Shown: positions 15,033-21,254 of the stretch, piece after piece
Layout of the letters: each line of letters starts with the position of its first letter
Position numbering within the stretch: the first letter of the stretch is position 1
Translations under genes and position numbers: made by a program
Notes under the pieces: generated by a model
What the model saw: the letters and a program-made list of their open reading frames with translations, nothing else
The model's database searches: none
What the model was told of the DNA's origin: nothing
From: a virus
Reading direction: 5' to 3' (one strand)
Virus record (IMG/VR): IMGVR_UViG_3300031787_000508
Coordinates: 1 to 32,851 of that record
Length of the DNA: 32,851 nt

Positions 15033-15671
15033 TTAACCTCTCAATTGATTTAACTTATTAACTTTGTCATCCACTTCCGCTAAGAACTGAATAACCTCTC
15101 CTTCTAGTTCAGCAATGTACTTGTCATCTCTGGGTACACGTTTTATGAACAACTGAAGTTCTTTTGGCATCCGTGGGTCAAAACTCACGAAATCACACCA
15201 ATAACGTCCTGTGCAAGCCAATTGCCATTGCATCTGATCGTAGTATTTCTTGGCTATTTCCTCACCTAGCAAGGTGGAAATATGTTGGGCTGTGCCAGGG
15301 CATTTTATTTCCAAACAACCTAATGATCCATTATTTATATCTACCAAAAGTCCATCAGGAGAGGCGGCAGACATAGGAATTGTTGGATGGTCAATAGCAC
15401 CTACCTCGTCCACCAAAACGCCTGTTTTAGCCTCGTATGCGGCTCTAGCAAATGGTTCATTGGTTGTTCCCCATTCCATTGCCGCATTTGTGTATGACTC
15501 AGCGACTTGGTTTGTCATGCGCTCGACTACCAACTGCGCCATGTAGTTAGCCCTACTGGTGCTGTAACCTGACTTTGTTTTAGCAACGATGTCAGAGATG
15601 CGTGATGCAGTAGCCTTGCCACAGCGTTGTGCAAACCATTCTGGCGAACCCTGGATTATTTCTTCACTCAT
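15033..15671 (-). CDS. YqaJ-family 5'-3' exonuclease (lambda Exo-like)
   Basis: 212 residues. The N-terminus IIQGSPEWFAQRCGKATASR and later GTTNEPFAR (E72), ASPDGLL (D106) and CLEIKCP (E121, K123) are the defining YqaJ motifs; QMQWQLACTG completes the core. The enzyme resects double-stranded ends to give 3' overhangs for an annealing protein. Its partner, a DUF1071 annealing protein, is encoded three genes upstream in the same operon, and SSB lies just downstream. Confidence 0.9.
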   Translation of the reverse strand: MSEEIIQGSPEWFAQRCGKATASRISDIVAKTKSGYSTSRANYMAQLVVERMTNQVAESYTNAAMEWGTTNEPFARAAYEAKTGVLVDEVGAIDHPTIPMSAASPDGLLVDINNGSLGCLEIKCPGTAQHISTLLGEEIAKKYYDQMQWQLACTGRYWCDFVSFDPRMPKELQLFIKRVPRDDKYIAELEGEVIQFLAEVDDKVNKLNQLRG

Positions 15672-15903
15672 GTTTTTCCTTTAGTTTGACTGCCATTGGG
15701 ATGCAATGAGCAAAATATTTAACCAAATCAGACGCAATTTGAGGCAGGTCATTGACATACCAATACACGCCTTGATTTACTTTTACGGGTTTTGCTTTGG
15801 AAATCTTTTCAAGAAAAGAAGCAGACAAAGTTAATCCGTAATAGCCACTTAAATCTGTTGTAGAAAAAACCTTTTTTCCATCAATAACTTTTGTATCACT
15901 CAT
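15664..15903 (-). CDS. Small hypothetical protein, recombination operon
   Basis: 79 residues, MSDTKVIDGKKVFSTTDLSG, mixed helix-strand, basic. The middle (LSGYYGLTLSASFLEKISKA) could be a small winged or helix-turn-helix element binding DNA, which is speculative. Coupled by overlap with the exonuclease gene after it and the 65-residue gene before it. No family recognised. Confidence 0.6.
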   Translation of the reverse strand: MSDTKVIDGKKVFSTTDLSGYYGLTLSASFLEKISKAKPVKVNQGVYWYVNDLPQIASDLVKYFAHCIPMAVKLKEKHE

Positions 15904-16097
15904 GGCTGTCTCTCCTCCATCATAATATCTGCTATTTGATAAGCCCTGTGAGCAAACTCATCCATACTTGCTTTTAAAGATGGCTCTGAAATCAATGCTT
16001 GCATAGCCTTTGCCGCAAAGTAATCACGCAATGTCATTCCGTGTTCGCCTTCTGATAAATCGAAGTGCATTGCTGGAAATGCTGGAATATTACTCAT
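15900..16097 (-). CDS. Small conserved phage protein (MTLRDYFA type)
   Basis: 65 residues with the core GMTLRDYFAAKAMQALI and a C-terminal helix ending AYQIADIMMEERQ. This pattern is widespread in Gram-negative phages and prophages; its function is unknown. Overlaps ATGA on both sides with the annealing protein gene and the 79-residue gene. Confidence 0.75.
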   Translation of the reverse strand: MSNIPAFPAMHFDLSEGEHGMTLRDYFAAKAMQALISEPSLKASMDEFAHRAYQIADIMMEERQP

Positions 16098-16660
16098 TTC
16101 AACTCCTTTTTCTTAGCATCTTTAGCCGCAATCATCTTGGTCTGCCATGCTTTGTTTCCATCGCAATCCGCAAACGCCCTGATGTAAATATCTTTTAGTT
16201 CATCAACTGTTGTTGTAGCCTCAATAGCCGCAATGTAGTCAAGCATCTTTCCTTCATCTGGAGTGCCTTCATCGCTCTCTCCTTCTGGCAAATCTTCACC
16301 CGCATAAATATACAAACCCAAACCATGCAACGACAAAGCCTTAGTCATACAACGCATGATGGCTGTATTGACTGCAAATGCGTCTGGGTTAGGGATTGCT
16401 TTGTTGCGATAGTCCATCACGGGAAGTTGGCAAGTCATTGGTTTGCCAAACAATGTGACTGTTACGAACACCATTGCTGTGCCGTTGATGTCCATAAAGC
16501 ACTTATCGCCAAACATTTCTATCTTGTAGATTGCTTCAGGATCGGCCTTTAAAGCCTCTGCCCAAGCCCATGCCCATGATAGGTATGTAAGATTGTTTTT
16601 CTTCTCTGTATGCTCGTTGACGTTTGTCTTGAGCATTGCTAACACTTGTTCACTATTCAT
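16094..16660 (-). CDS. Single-strand annealing protein, DUF1071 (Rad52/Sak3-like)
   Basis: 188 residues. NNLTYLSWAWAWAEALK near the start and FAVNTAIMRCMTKALSLHGL in the middle are the DUF1071 signature, a Rad52-superfamily recombinase that anneals complementary single strands made by the partner exonuclease. The C-terminal part is acidic then basic (KKKELK). ATG 16660 is preferred to the adjacent ATG 16663, which is only three bases from AGGAG. Together with YqaJ and SSB it forms a full phage recombination module. Confidence 0.85.
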   Translation of the reverse strand: MNSEQVLAMLKTNVNEHTEKKNNLTYLSWAWAWAEALKADPEAIYKIEMFGDKCFMDINGTAMVFVTVTLFGKPMTCQLPVMDYRNKAIPNPDAFAVNTAIMRCMTKALSLHGLGLYIYAGEDLPEGESDEGTPDEGKMLDYIAAIEATTTVDELKDIYIRAFADCDGNKAWQTKMIAAKDAKKKELK

Positions 16661-16662
16661 CA

Positions 16663-16863
16663 TTAACTCCTTTTTAAATATTCACTATGTTTAACTTGCT
16701 GTTCACCTATCCAATGACTGAGCATAACCAGATCATTCTGTATTGCGCTTATGTCTTGGATGAACCCATCATACTTCTTGTTCAAACATTTTTTATCTAG
16801 GGTTTTCACCGATTGTTCTATTCTCATTAGTATGGTTGAGTAGTCGTTCAAAAGTATCTCCAA
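16663..16863 (-). CDS. Small helical protein
   Basis: 66 residues, all-helical (MEILLNDYSTILMRIEQSVK; CLNKKYDGFIQDISAIQNDL), soluble. Its start lies within the end of the preceding membrane protein gene, and it leads into the annealing protein gene. No family recognised. Confidence 0.55.
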   Translation of the reverse strand: MEILLNDYSTILMRIEQSVKTLDKKCLNKKYDGFIQDISAIQNDLVMLSHWIGEQQVKHSEYLKRS

Positions 16864-17039
16864 AGTGCGTATGCAATCATGCTGATAACAGCAATTAGGC
16901 CAAACAAAACGGGTAAATCATTGATGTGAGGTGCTGAGTAATACGCTCCCTCAAAGATGCCTTCATTGACATAATCCTTTGGGAACGCTTCCTGTAATGT
17001 TCGAGCAAACATACGGGTTGTTGGGTTGAAATCATCCAT
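16848..17039 (-). CDS. Small membrane protein
   Basis: 63 residues: a soluble N-terminal part (MDDFNPTTRMFARTLQEAFP) and one membrane segment close to the C-terminus (LPVLFGLIAVISMIAYALW) with a short aromatic end. The N-terminal MDDFNPTTRMFARTL-type start is recurrent in phages. Its start overlaps the previous gene. Role unknown. Confidence 0.6.
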   Translation of the reverse strand: MDDFNPTTRMFARTLQEAFPKDYVNEGIFEGAYYSAPHINDLPVLFGLIAVISMIAYALWRYF

Positions 17040-17214
17040 TTAATATCTCCTGTGCAATTTGTTTTTGGTCATTGGGAAACAAGTATTTGAACTCTACAAA
17101 ATGGTTTTCAAAGCAACAAGTAATCTTTTCACCTTGTGGCTCTAAGCAGTAGCAACAGTAATAGACATTCTCTTCATCTTCATAGATGGCTTGTAGTTCG
17201 TCTTTGATTTTCAT
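17032..17214 (-). CDS. Small Cys-rich protein
   Basis: 60 residues with C-C-x-C near 19-22 (YYCCYCLEPQGEK) and a C-C pair near 33-34, a likely zinc-binding knuckle. Acidic N-terminus. Coupled ATGA with the following coil gene's stop. Unknown function. Confidence 0.6.
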   Translation of the reverse strand: MKIKDELQAIYEDEENVYYCCYCLEPQGEKITCCFENHFVEFKYLFPNDQKQIAQEILNG

Positions 17215-17354
17215 TTTGCCTCCAGAACTTTGATGCGTTGCTCAAGTTTGGCAACCAATGCTTCTAGGTCTTTGATGCGATCTATCAGCATATCTTGATA
17301 TGTGTAGTCGCTCTTGCGGTATGGGGCTTCCACCCCAATGGGTTTCCTAATCAT
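17211..17354 (-). CDS. Small coiled-coil protein
   Basis: 47 residues, MIRKPIGVEAPYRKSDYTYQ followed by a leucine-zipper-like heptad array (IDRIKDLEALVAKLEQRIK). AGGAGTTAAT precedes ATG 17354. Probably a dimer or trimer; such short zippers in phage early operons often modulate host proteins, but that is inference. Confidence 0.6.
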   Translation of the reverse strand: MIRKPIGVEAPYRKSDYTYQDMLIDRIKDLEALVAKLEQRIKVLEAK

Positions 17355-17377
17355 ATTAACTCCTGTTTTAAAAAATA

Positions 17378-17674
17378 TTAACTTTTCATCGCTCTCACAA
17401 ATGCGGCATAACTAGCGGCTGTGTCCCCAAAGGGCAACTTAGCCAACTCGACTGCCACCTCCTCCAACACATCATTACGAAGTAGTAATGGGTCATTACT
17501 AACTGGTAACGTGCGTAGATTCTCTGTCAAGTCCCTGACCAATGATCGTTCGATAGTTCCATCAGTAACGCCACAAGCAATTTCTTTTTGCTCTGCAAGA
17601 TACTTTGATTTCCTGATCTCATCAGTCACATCAAACTCTAGTTCGTCAAATGCTTGGTCAAGTTTGTCGTTCAT
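17378..17674 (-). CDS. Hypothetical acidic helical protein
   Basis: 98 residues, acidic, helical, no cysteine cluster or membrane span. ATG 17674 overlaps the stop of the preceding gene. After it a 23-base gap holds a strong ribosome site for the coil gene. Family not recognised. Confidence 0.6.
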   Translation of the reverse strand: MNDKLDQAFDELEFDVTDEIRKSKYLAEQKEIACGVTDGTIERSLVRDLTENLRTLPVSNDPLLLRNDVLEEVAVELAKLPFGDTAASYAAFVRAMKS

Positions 17675-17862
17675 TCTCTAACCCTGATAGTGTCAACAAT
17701 GTTTTGGGCTAGATGCTGTTCTTTCACCATGTTGAAGATGATGGAAGCAATAACATCCCGTTCATGTTCAGCACCTAAGTCAAATGCGTTTGCCATGCCT
17801 GTGACTGTATTCTCATTACAAGCCGCCATGCGTAAGTGCGTGATCATCTCTGCTTTTGTCAT
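17671..17862 (-). CDS. Small hypothetical protein
   Basis: 63 residues, mostly helical (MTKAEMITHLRMAACNENTV; HERDVIASIIFNMVKEQ). ATGA overlap with both neighbours. No recognisable domain. Confidence 0.55.
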   Translation of the reverse strand: MTKAEMITHLRMAACNENTVTGMANAFDLGAEHERDVIASIIFNMVKEQHLAQNIVDTIRVRE

Positions 17863-18140
17863 ACGCTAATTTCTTCCCATTCTTTATGCCATTGTGTTGT
17901 GATGTCTAACATCTCATCCATCGCTTTGTTCTCGCAGTGGTTGTATTGCTTCTTGCTTATATCGTATGTGATGTGCTTATCGTCCTCGTCAAATACGGCA
18001 AAGTCAATCTCGTAGTCATCGCTGTGATCTGGGTCTAACTCATCTTCTGGACTCAGAATGTCAAAGCATACTAAGCACTCGCCAATGCCCTCAAGGTAGA
18101 CACAAATCTCATGTTGAAAATCTTTAGGTTTTACCGACAT
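17859..18140 (-). CDS. Acidic small protein, first gene of leftward early operon
   Basis: 93 residues from ATG 18140, chosen because AAGGAG stands five bases ahead; a GTG two codons upstream is less good. Very acidic (SPEDELDPDHSDDYEIDFAV), the kind of charge seen in DNA mimics and host-protein inhibitors. As the first gene it would be made earliest. Function not known. Confidence 0.6.
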   Translation of the reverse strand: MSVKPKDFQHEICVYLEGIGECLVCFDILSPEDELDPDHSDDYEIDFAVFDEDDKHITYDISKKQYNHCENKAMDEMLDITTQWHKEWEEISV

Positions 18141-18263
18141 ATTCACTCCTTTTTAAGTTGGTAAGAGGATTGTCAATGATTAAAAAAGGCTTGTGAACTA
18201 GGATAAACCCTATGTTGACAAACTATTTTTAAAGGTAGTATTGCCTGTCAAAAGGAGACACAC
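18141..18263. promoter_or_regulatory. Divergent early control region
   Basis: This gap separates the leftward recombination operon from the rightward replication unit. Rightward: TTGACA at 18215-18220 with an 18-base spacer to TATTGC (18239-18244), a plausible sigma-70 promoter. Leftward: TTGACA on the minus strand (18171-18176), but the matching -10 is poor. The two boxes form an inverted pair, TTGTCAA (18170-18176) and TTGACAA (18215-18221), 45 bp apart, which might also be an operator. Ribosome sites AAGGAG flank both genes. Confidence 0.55.
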
Positions 18264-18638
18264 ATGGAAATGAAACAACAACATTATGCAATTCTCAAGA
18301 GGTTGCAACATGGCGCATCATCCCTCAAACGCTTCACAGACAAAGATGGTGAAGTCGGCAACCAAGGCTTCCATTATCTGCGTTATCTGAACGATCTTCA
18401 GAACTTTGGCTATGCGCTAGAGATAGGTGACGTTTGGCATATAACGGGGTTTGGAGTGGCTAAGTTGGCAGAGCAAACGCCAAGGGTATCCAAGGATAGA
18501 GTGGCGGCTGGAACTACCACAGAAACCTATGATGGGGCTGACTTGAAGCAGAGTGGCATCAGGGAAGGTGCATTTGATTTCTTGAAATACCCATCAAAGT
18601 TTGGGGACAATTTGGTTTATCCAAGAGTTTCTATATAA
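18264..18638 (+). CDS. Winged-helix-like phage protein, replication unit
   Basis: 124 residues. The first 70 (QQHYAILKRLQHGASSLKRF, GFHYLRYLNDLQNFGYALEI) have a helix-helix-wing pattern like a winged helix, consistent with DNA binding or transcription control. The C-terminal part has Y-D-G-A-D-L and FLKYPSKFGDNLVYPR, an ending shared by many phage proteins of unknown function. AAGGAG precedes ATG 18264. A TATAAT box overlaps its last codons and drives the RNA element downstream. Confidence 0.65.
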   Translation: MEMKQQHYAILKRLQHGASSLKRFTDKDGEVGNQGFHYLRYLNDLQNFGYALEIGDVWHITGFGVAKLAEQTPRVSKDRVAAGTTTETYDGADLKQSGIREGAFDFLKYPSKFGDNLVYPRVSI

Positions 18639-18639
18639 T
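18612..18639 (+). promoter_or_regulatory. Promoter for structured leader RNA
   Basis: A perfect TATAAT (18634-18639) overlaps the stop codon of the preceding gene, with TTGGTT (18612-18617) as a weak -35 sixteen bases upstream. Transcription would start near 18646, immediately before the structured RNA at 18650-18722. The exact -10 and the close match of start site to the RNA fold support real use. Confidence 0.5.
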
Positions 18640-18645
18640 TATTTG

Positions 18646-18736
18646 AGACACGGCTAGATGTGGATTGATCCCCGCATCGAAAAGAGAACAGACCCCTCCT
18701 GCCGAGGTTTCTTTCAAGGGTCGAATCATGGGTCTG
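18646..18736 (+). ncRNA. Structured, pseudoknot-capable RNA (C4 antisense RNA-like)
   Basis: Three elements can be drawn by hand. Hairpin 1: GATGTGG (18657-18663) with CCGCATC (18672-18678), seven pairs, loop ATTGATCC. Hairpin 2: GACCC (18691-18695) with GGGTC (18718-18722), and an inner CCT/AGG pair with loop carrying GCCG (18701-18704). That GCCG is complementary to CGGC at 18651-18654, which would make a pseudoknot. CAGACCC (18689-18695) is also perfectly complementary to GGGTCTG (18730-18736) at the start of the next gene. Layout recalls phage C4 antisense RNA, which blocks translation of a downstream gene; from memory, not verified. Confidence 0.55.
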
Positions 18737-19489
18737 AAAAAAATGCACTACTACCAGTTCAATATTGGGGACTATGCTTCCCACACACGGCACTTAAATG
18801 TCATAGAAGATTGCGCCTATCGCAGGTTGCTTGACTTCTACTATCTCCACGAAAAGCCGATAAAGCAACACGACATTGCTCGGCAGATCAACATGAGAGA
18901 GCATGAACAAGAGGTCTTATCTGTTCTAAATGAGTTCTTTTTGTCATCAGATGATGGGTTTGTCAGTCCACGGGCAAACAAGGAAATTGAGCATTTTCAC
19001 TCGAAGATTACTCAAGCATCAAAGGCGGGTAAAGCGTCTGCTGAACGGAGGTTCAACGGGCGTTCAACGGACGTTCAACCAACCAATAACCATAAACCAA
19101 TAACCAATAACCAAGAACCAATTATTCAAGAAGGTAAACCTTCTTTGTCTGGAACTACGTTCCCGCCTTGTCCGCATACCGAGTTATTAAAACTATGGGG
19201 AAAGAATTTGCCACACCTTACTCAACCTAGAACTTGGGAAGGCAACAGACAAGCCAACATGAGGCAGAGGTGGATACAGGCGGGCAAACCATCTGCTTAC
19301 TCGCTTGAGGGCTACAAAACCACAGAGGATGGGCTTAAATGGTGGGATTCATTCTTTGGATACATCGCCAACGACACATCATTGGCAAAAGGCTTTGAAG
19401 CCAAAGGCAGAACTTGGTTGCCAGACCTTGAGTGGGTGGTTAACGCCACTAATTTTCAGAAAATCATTGATGGAAAGTATACAAAATGA
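18728..19489 (+). CDS. DUF1376 (YdaU-type) replication protein
   Basis: 253 residues. HYYQFNIGDYASHTRHLN and EDCAYRRLLDFYYLHEKPI at the N-terminus are the DUF1376 hallmark, a winged-helix domain of phage replication-initiation proteins. A low-complexity Asn/Pro linker follows (about 117-135) coded by short tandem repeats, then a C-terminal domain (QPRTWEGNRQANMRQRW, KWWDSFFGYIANDTSLAKG) seen in phage primosome and replication proteins. Like lambda O, it may bind repeats within its own gene. ATG 18728 lies after AAGGG, which the leader RNA can sequester; an upstream TTG at 18665 lies inside that RNA and is rejected. Confidence 0.78.
   Translation: MGLKKMHYYQFNIGDYASHTRHLNVIEDCAYRRLLDFYYLHEKPIKQHDIARQINMREHEQEVLSVLNEFFLSSDDGFVSPRANKEIEHFHSKITQASKAGKASAERRFNGRSTDVQPTNNHKPITNNQEPIIQEGKPSLSGTTFPPCPHTELLKLWGKNLPHLTQPRTWEGNRQANMRQRWIQAGKPSAYSLEGYKTTEDGLKWWDSFFGYIANDTSLAKGFEAKGRTWLPDLEWVVNATNFQKIIDGKYTK
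19051..19122. repeat. Two families of short tandem repeats, candidate origin iterons
   Basis: Family one: GTTCAACGG repeated three times with an 11-bp period (19051, 19062, 19073, the last ending CC). Family two: AACCAAT repeated six times with an exact 7-bp period (19081 to 19122, with variants AACCATA and AACCAAG). Both lie inside the DUF1376 gene, in the linker. Lambda and relatives keep origin iterons inside gene O, so this is a candidate replication origin. Seen in sequence; origin role inferred. Confidence 0.6.
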
Positions 19490-19791
19490 CCTTTGCTAAA
19501 CCAGAAAAAGACAATTATCGTGGCGGGAAAATAGATAACGATTTTCCGCCTCCTCCTAAACCTTGCTCAGAATGTAGGCAGATGACACCACACGAAGCCC
19601 TAATGACCTTTGGTGCTAGGTGCATGGCTTGTTATGACTCATATTGCCGACAAACCCCGTCATACATGGCAGAACCCAACAAATACCCAAATGACCCTAA
19701 AGGTTGGGCAAAACGTATCATTGACAAACACAACGAAGGCAGACCAGTTGCCAAAATAGCCTTGGAATTTGCAAGGGATGTTTTGAAATGA
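19486..19791 (+). CDS. Zinc-finger-like small protein
   Basis: 101 residues with C-S-E-C (about 27-30) and C-M-A-C (about 46-49), a four-Cys zinc site, then a Tyr/Pro-rich region and a C-terminal helix (GWAKRIIDKHNEGRPVAKIA). Starts by ATGA overlap with the DUF1376 gene and is likely part of the replication unit. Pattern resembles phage-encoded zinc proteins near primosome genes; no named family. Confidence 0.65.
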   Translation: MTFAKPEKDNYRGGKIDNDFPPPPKPCSECRQMTPHEALMTFGARCMACYDSYCRQTPSYMAEPNKYPNDPKGWAKRIIDKHNEGRPVAKIALEFARDVLK

Positions 19792-20021
19792 CCATAAATG
19801 ACGCAAACAGAATCCTCAACAGAGTCAGAGAAGGCTACGCCATGTCCTTGGCTATCACAACTCAAGCCCTACAACGGACAGGAGACATTCCTGACTTTCC
19901 TGATAAACCATTACGCACTAATGGCTCTCAACCCAAAGACGATAGAACAGGCGAGACACAGAACTCAGGAACTAAAGAAGGATTTTCCTATTCTCGGTAT
20001 CTCGATTGCCAACAGAATTAA
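19788..20021 (+). CDS. Small protein, frame A of an overlapping pair
   Basis: 77 residues; the first 34 (MTINDANRILNRVREGYAMS, LAITTQALQRTGDI) look like a known style of phage small protein with ANxILxxVRxG. After T-G-D-I the sequence becomes polar and low-complexity (RTNGSQPKDDRTGETQNSG), unlike a folded domain. It is coupled to the previous gene by ATGA. Either it ends naturally here or it is one half of a frameshifted gene whose other half lies in the +1 frame. Confidence 0.55.
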   Translation: MTINDANRILNRVREGYAMSLAITTQALQRTGDIPDFPDKPLRTNGSQPKDDRTGETQNSGTKEGFSYSRYLDCQQN

Positions 20022-20046
20022 GGAGTTAAAGAATGAAATGCCCTAA
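19798..20046 (+). CDS. Small protein, frame B of an overlapping pair
   Basis: 82 residues in the +1 frame over nearly the same DNA as frame A. Its C-terminal half (KTIEQARHRTQELKKDFPIL, then ANRIKELK) looks like a normal helical domain, whereas its N-terminal 25 residues are Ser/Thr/Glu-rich and overlap the good part of frame A. No ribosome site fits ATG 19798. A frameshift linking A (front) and B (back) near 19885-19920 would join the two plausible halves. Confidence 0.45.
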   Translation: MTQTESSTESEKATPCPWLSQLKPYNGQETFLTFLINHYALMALNPKTIEQARHRTQELKKDFPILGISIANRIKELKNEMP

Positions 20047-20263
20047 ATGCCAATCAGATAAAAACAGGATTACAGAGACAATCCAACATGAGGAGTTCAC
20101 TTATCGAAGGAGAATGTGCAATATGTGCTTTTCCCTTTTTAGGACAAAAGAAGAGGTTTATAAAGGGGTTTTACCTCAGAAGCCCCGTAGACTGACTAAG
20201 GCTGAACCAAAAGAGTATCAAAAACACTTTGCGACAGACTTGCTTAAAAGGTTTTGGAAATGA
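20033..20263 (+). CDS. Zinc-ribbon protein
   Basis: 76 residues: C-P-K-C (3-6) and C-N-M-C (29-32) form a zinc ribbon similar to the N-terminal ribbon of NrdR and to phage Ogr/Delta-type transcription activators, though the rest differs. A basic C-terminal part follows (LPQKPRRLTKAEPKEYQKH). AAGGAG precedes ATG 20033. It may be a late transcription factor for this phage; that is only inferred. Its stop overlaps the RuvC-like gene (ATGA). Confidence 0.65.
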   Translation: MKCPKCQSDKNRITETIQHEEFTYRRRMCNMCFSLFRTKEEVYKGVLPQKPRRLTKAEPKEYQKHFATDLLKRFWK

Positions 20264-20742
20264 CTATTTGGCTGGGCATAGACCCAGGTAGTGTCTCAGG
20301 CGCAGTAGGTGCATTAGACCCAAATGGGGATTACCTAGACAGTTTTATGATTGAGCACCAAGATAAGCACATTCTGCCAATGGTGTTTAAAAACATGATT
20401 CTGCGCTTGGTAGACCCAAAAGAAGGGGCTGAAATATGTTGCGAATTAGTCCATTCAATGCCAAATCAGGGTGTGGCAAGCACATTCCAGTTTGGGCGGG
20501 CTGTTGGGGTAATAACAGCAGTATGCACCCTCACAAATTACCCTTTGCACATGGTGTCCCCTATGCGTTGGAAACGTCATTTCCACTTATCAAGCGACAA
20601 AGACGAAGCATTAGATTGCGCCCGTATGCTATGGCCTAGCGCACCATTAAAGCGAAAGAAGGACATAAATATCGCTGAAAGTTTACTGATAGCCCTTTAC
20701 TGGCGGGATTGCATCAATGGAAAAACCAGAGATAAAGCATAA
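20260..20742 (+). CDS. RuvC-like Holliday junction resolvase
   Basis: 160 residues. W-L-G-I-D8-P-G-S-V-S-G-A at the start, E62 in ICCELVHSMPNQGV, FQFGRAVG in the middle and D135...E140 in KKDINIAESLLIALYW are the RNase H-fold RuvC catalytic arrangement. Resolves recombination junctions or branches before packaging, fitting the annealing/exonuclease module encoded leftward. Starts at ATG 20260, which overlaps the previous stop (ATGA); a TTG two codons upstream is unlikely. Confidence 0.85.
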   Translation: MTIWLGIDPGSVSGAVGALDPNGDYLDSFMIEHQDKHILPMVFKNMILRLVDPKEGAEICCELVHSMPNQGVASTFQFGRAVGVITAVCTLTNYPLHMVSPMRWKRHFHLSSDKDEALDCARMLWPSAPLKRKKDINIAESLLIALYWRDCINGKTRDKA

Positions 20743-20932
20743 TTTAATTAGATTCTCAGAGAAAGAGCGGGAGATTATGCGAACCATTGGAGGCGGTAAT
20801 CTTTCAGAGGGCGCAAGAATTTGCGTAATGTGGGGCGCACATTTTTGGAATCTGGGGCTGACTACTGAGATGGATTTGAAGCACATTGGATTGGTTACTG
20901 TTTCCAGCACAGACAACTACCCGCACGAATAG
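20717..20932 (+). CDS. Small hypothetical protein, end of replication unit
   Basis: 71 residues with a helical core (FSEKEREIMRTIGGGNLSEG, then ARICVMWGAHFWN). The E-x-x-I-x-x-I-x-G-G-N-x-S-E-G-A-R pattern resembles short phage proteins with ribbon-helix-helix-like ends. It overlaps the resolvase end by 26 bases. Last gene before a 139-base gap with a leftward terminator. Confidence 0.6.
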   Translation: MEKPEIKHNLIRFSEKEREIMRTIGGGNLSEGARICVMWGAHFWNLGLTTEMDLKHIGLVTVSSTDNYPHE

Positions 20933-20964
20933 CCCAAGCAAGCCATTTAAAGCCCCTAGAAGGC

Positions 20965-20987
20965 GATAATTTAGGGTTACCCTTATC
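20965..20987. other. Inverted repeat between convergent units
   Basis: GATAA (20965-20969) pairs with TTATC (20983-20987) around an inner GGG/CCC (20974-20976, 20980-20982). No T tract, so it is not a simple terminator; it may slow or end rightward transcription with help, or be an operator. The rest of 20933-21027 shows nothing further that I can name. Confidence 0.3.
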
Positions 20988-21027
20988 ACCCTACATTGAA
21001 GGGGTTAGAAGGGCTTAGAAATAGACA

Positions 21028-21051
21028 AAGAAAAACCACCCGAAGGTGGTT
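21028..21051 (-). terminator. Terminator of the leftward accessory block
   Basis: On the minus strand AACCACC, loop TTCG, GGTGGTT then a run of T (plus-strand hairpin 21034-21051 with A run before it). The UUCG tetraloop and T run are classic for a Rho-independent terminator. It lies right after the stop of the last leftward gene (21072). Confidence 0.8.
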
Positions 21052-21071
21052 GTAAGTGAGTGCTTACTAAC

Positions 21072-21242
21072 TTAGACTGTTATTTCTTTTACTCGAAAAA
21101 TCTGCCAATCTGTATCTTCATCTTGCTTCCAGAAATCGTTTTCTGTTTCAAATGCAATTTTTTGTGCTTCATCTGCATTATTGGCTTCAATTTCAACTGA
21201 TTCCAATGTGGTGCGCTCTGCATAGACTATAAATTTTTTCAT
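21072..21242 (-). CDS. Small hypothetical protein (MKKFIVYAER)
   Basis: 56 residues, MKKFIVYAERTTLESVEIEA then NADEAQKIAFETENDFWKQD. The strand-helix-strand pattern with A-x-x-x-E-A resembles small ferredoxin-like phage proteins that recur in accessory regions. AGGAGTTAAT precedes ATG 21242. Last gene before the leftward terminator. Role unknown. Confidence 0.6.
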   Translation of the reverse strand: MKKFIVYAERTTLESVEIEANNADEAQKIAFETENDFWKQDEDTDWQIFRVKEITV

Positions 21243-21254
21243 ATTAACTCCTGT

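Noticed and set aside
18665-18727. Upstream TTG start giving the DUF1376 protein 21 extra residues
   Set aside because: The extra part lies inside the structured RNA, is not domain-like, and ATG 18728 has its own AAGGG.
19051-19122. CRISPR-like repeats
   Set aside because: Units are 7 and 11 bp without unique spacers, inside a coding gene.
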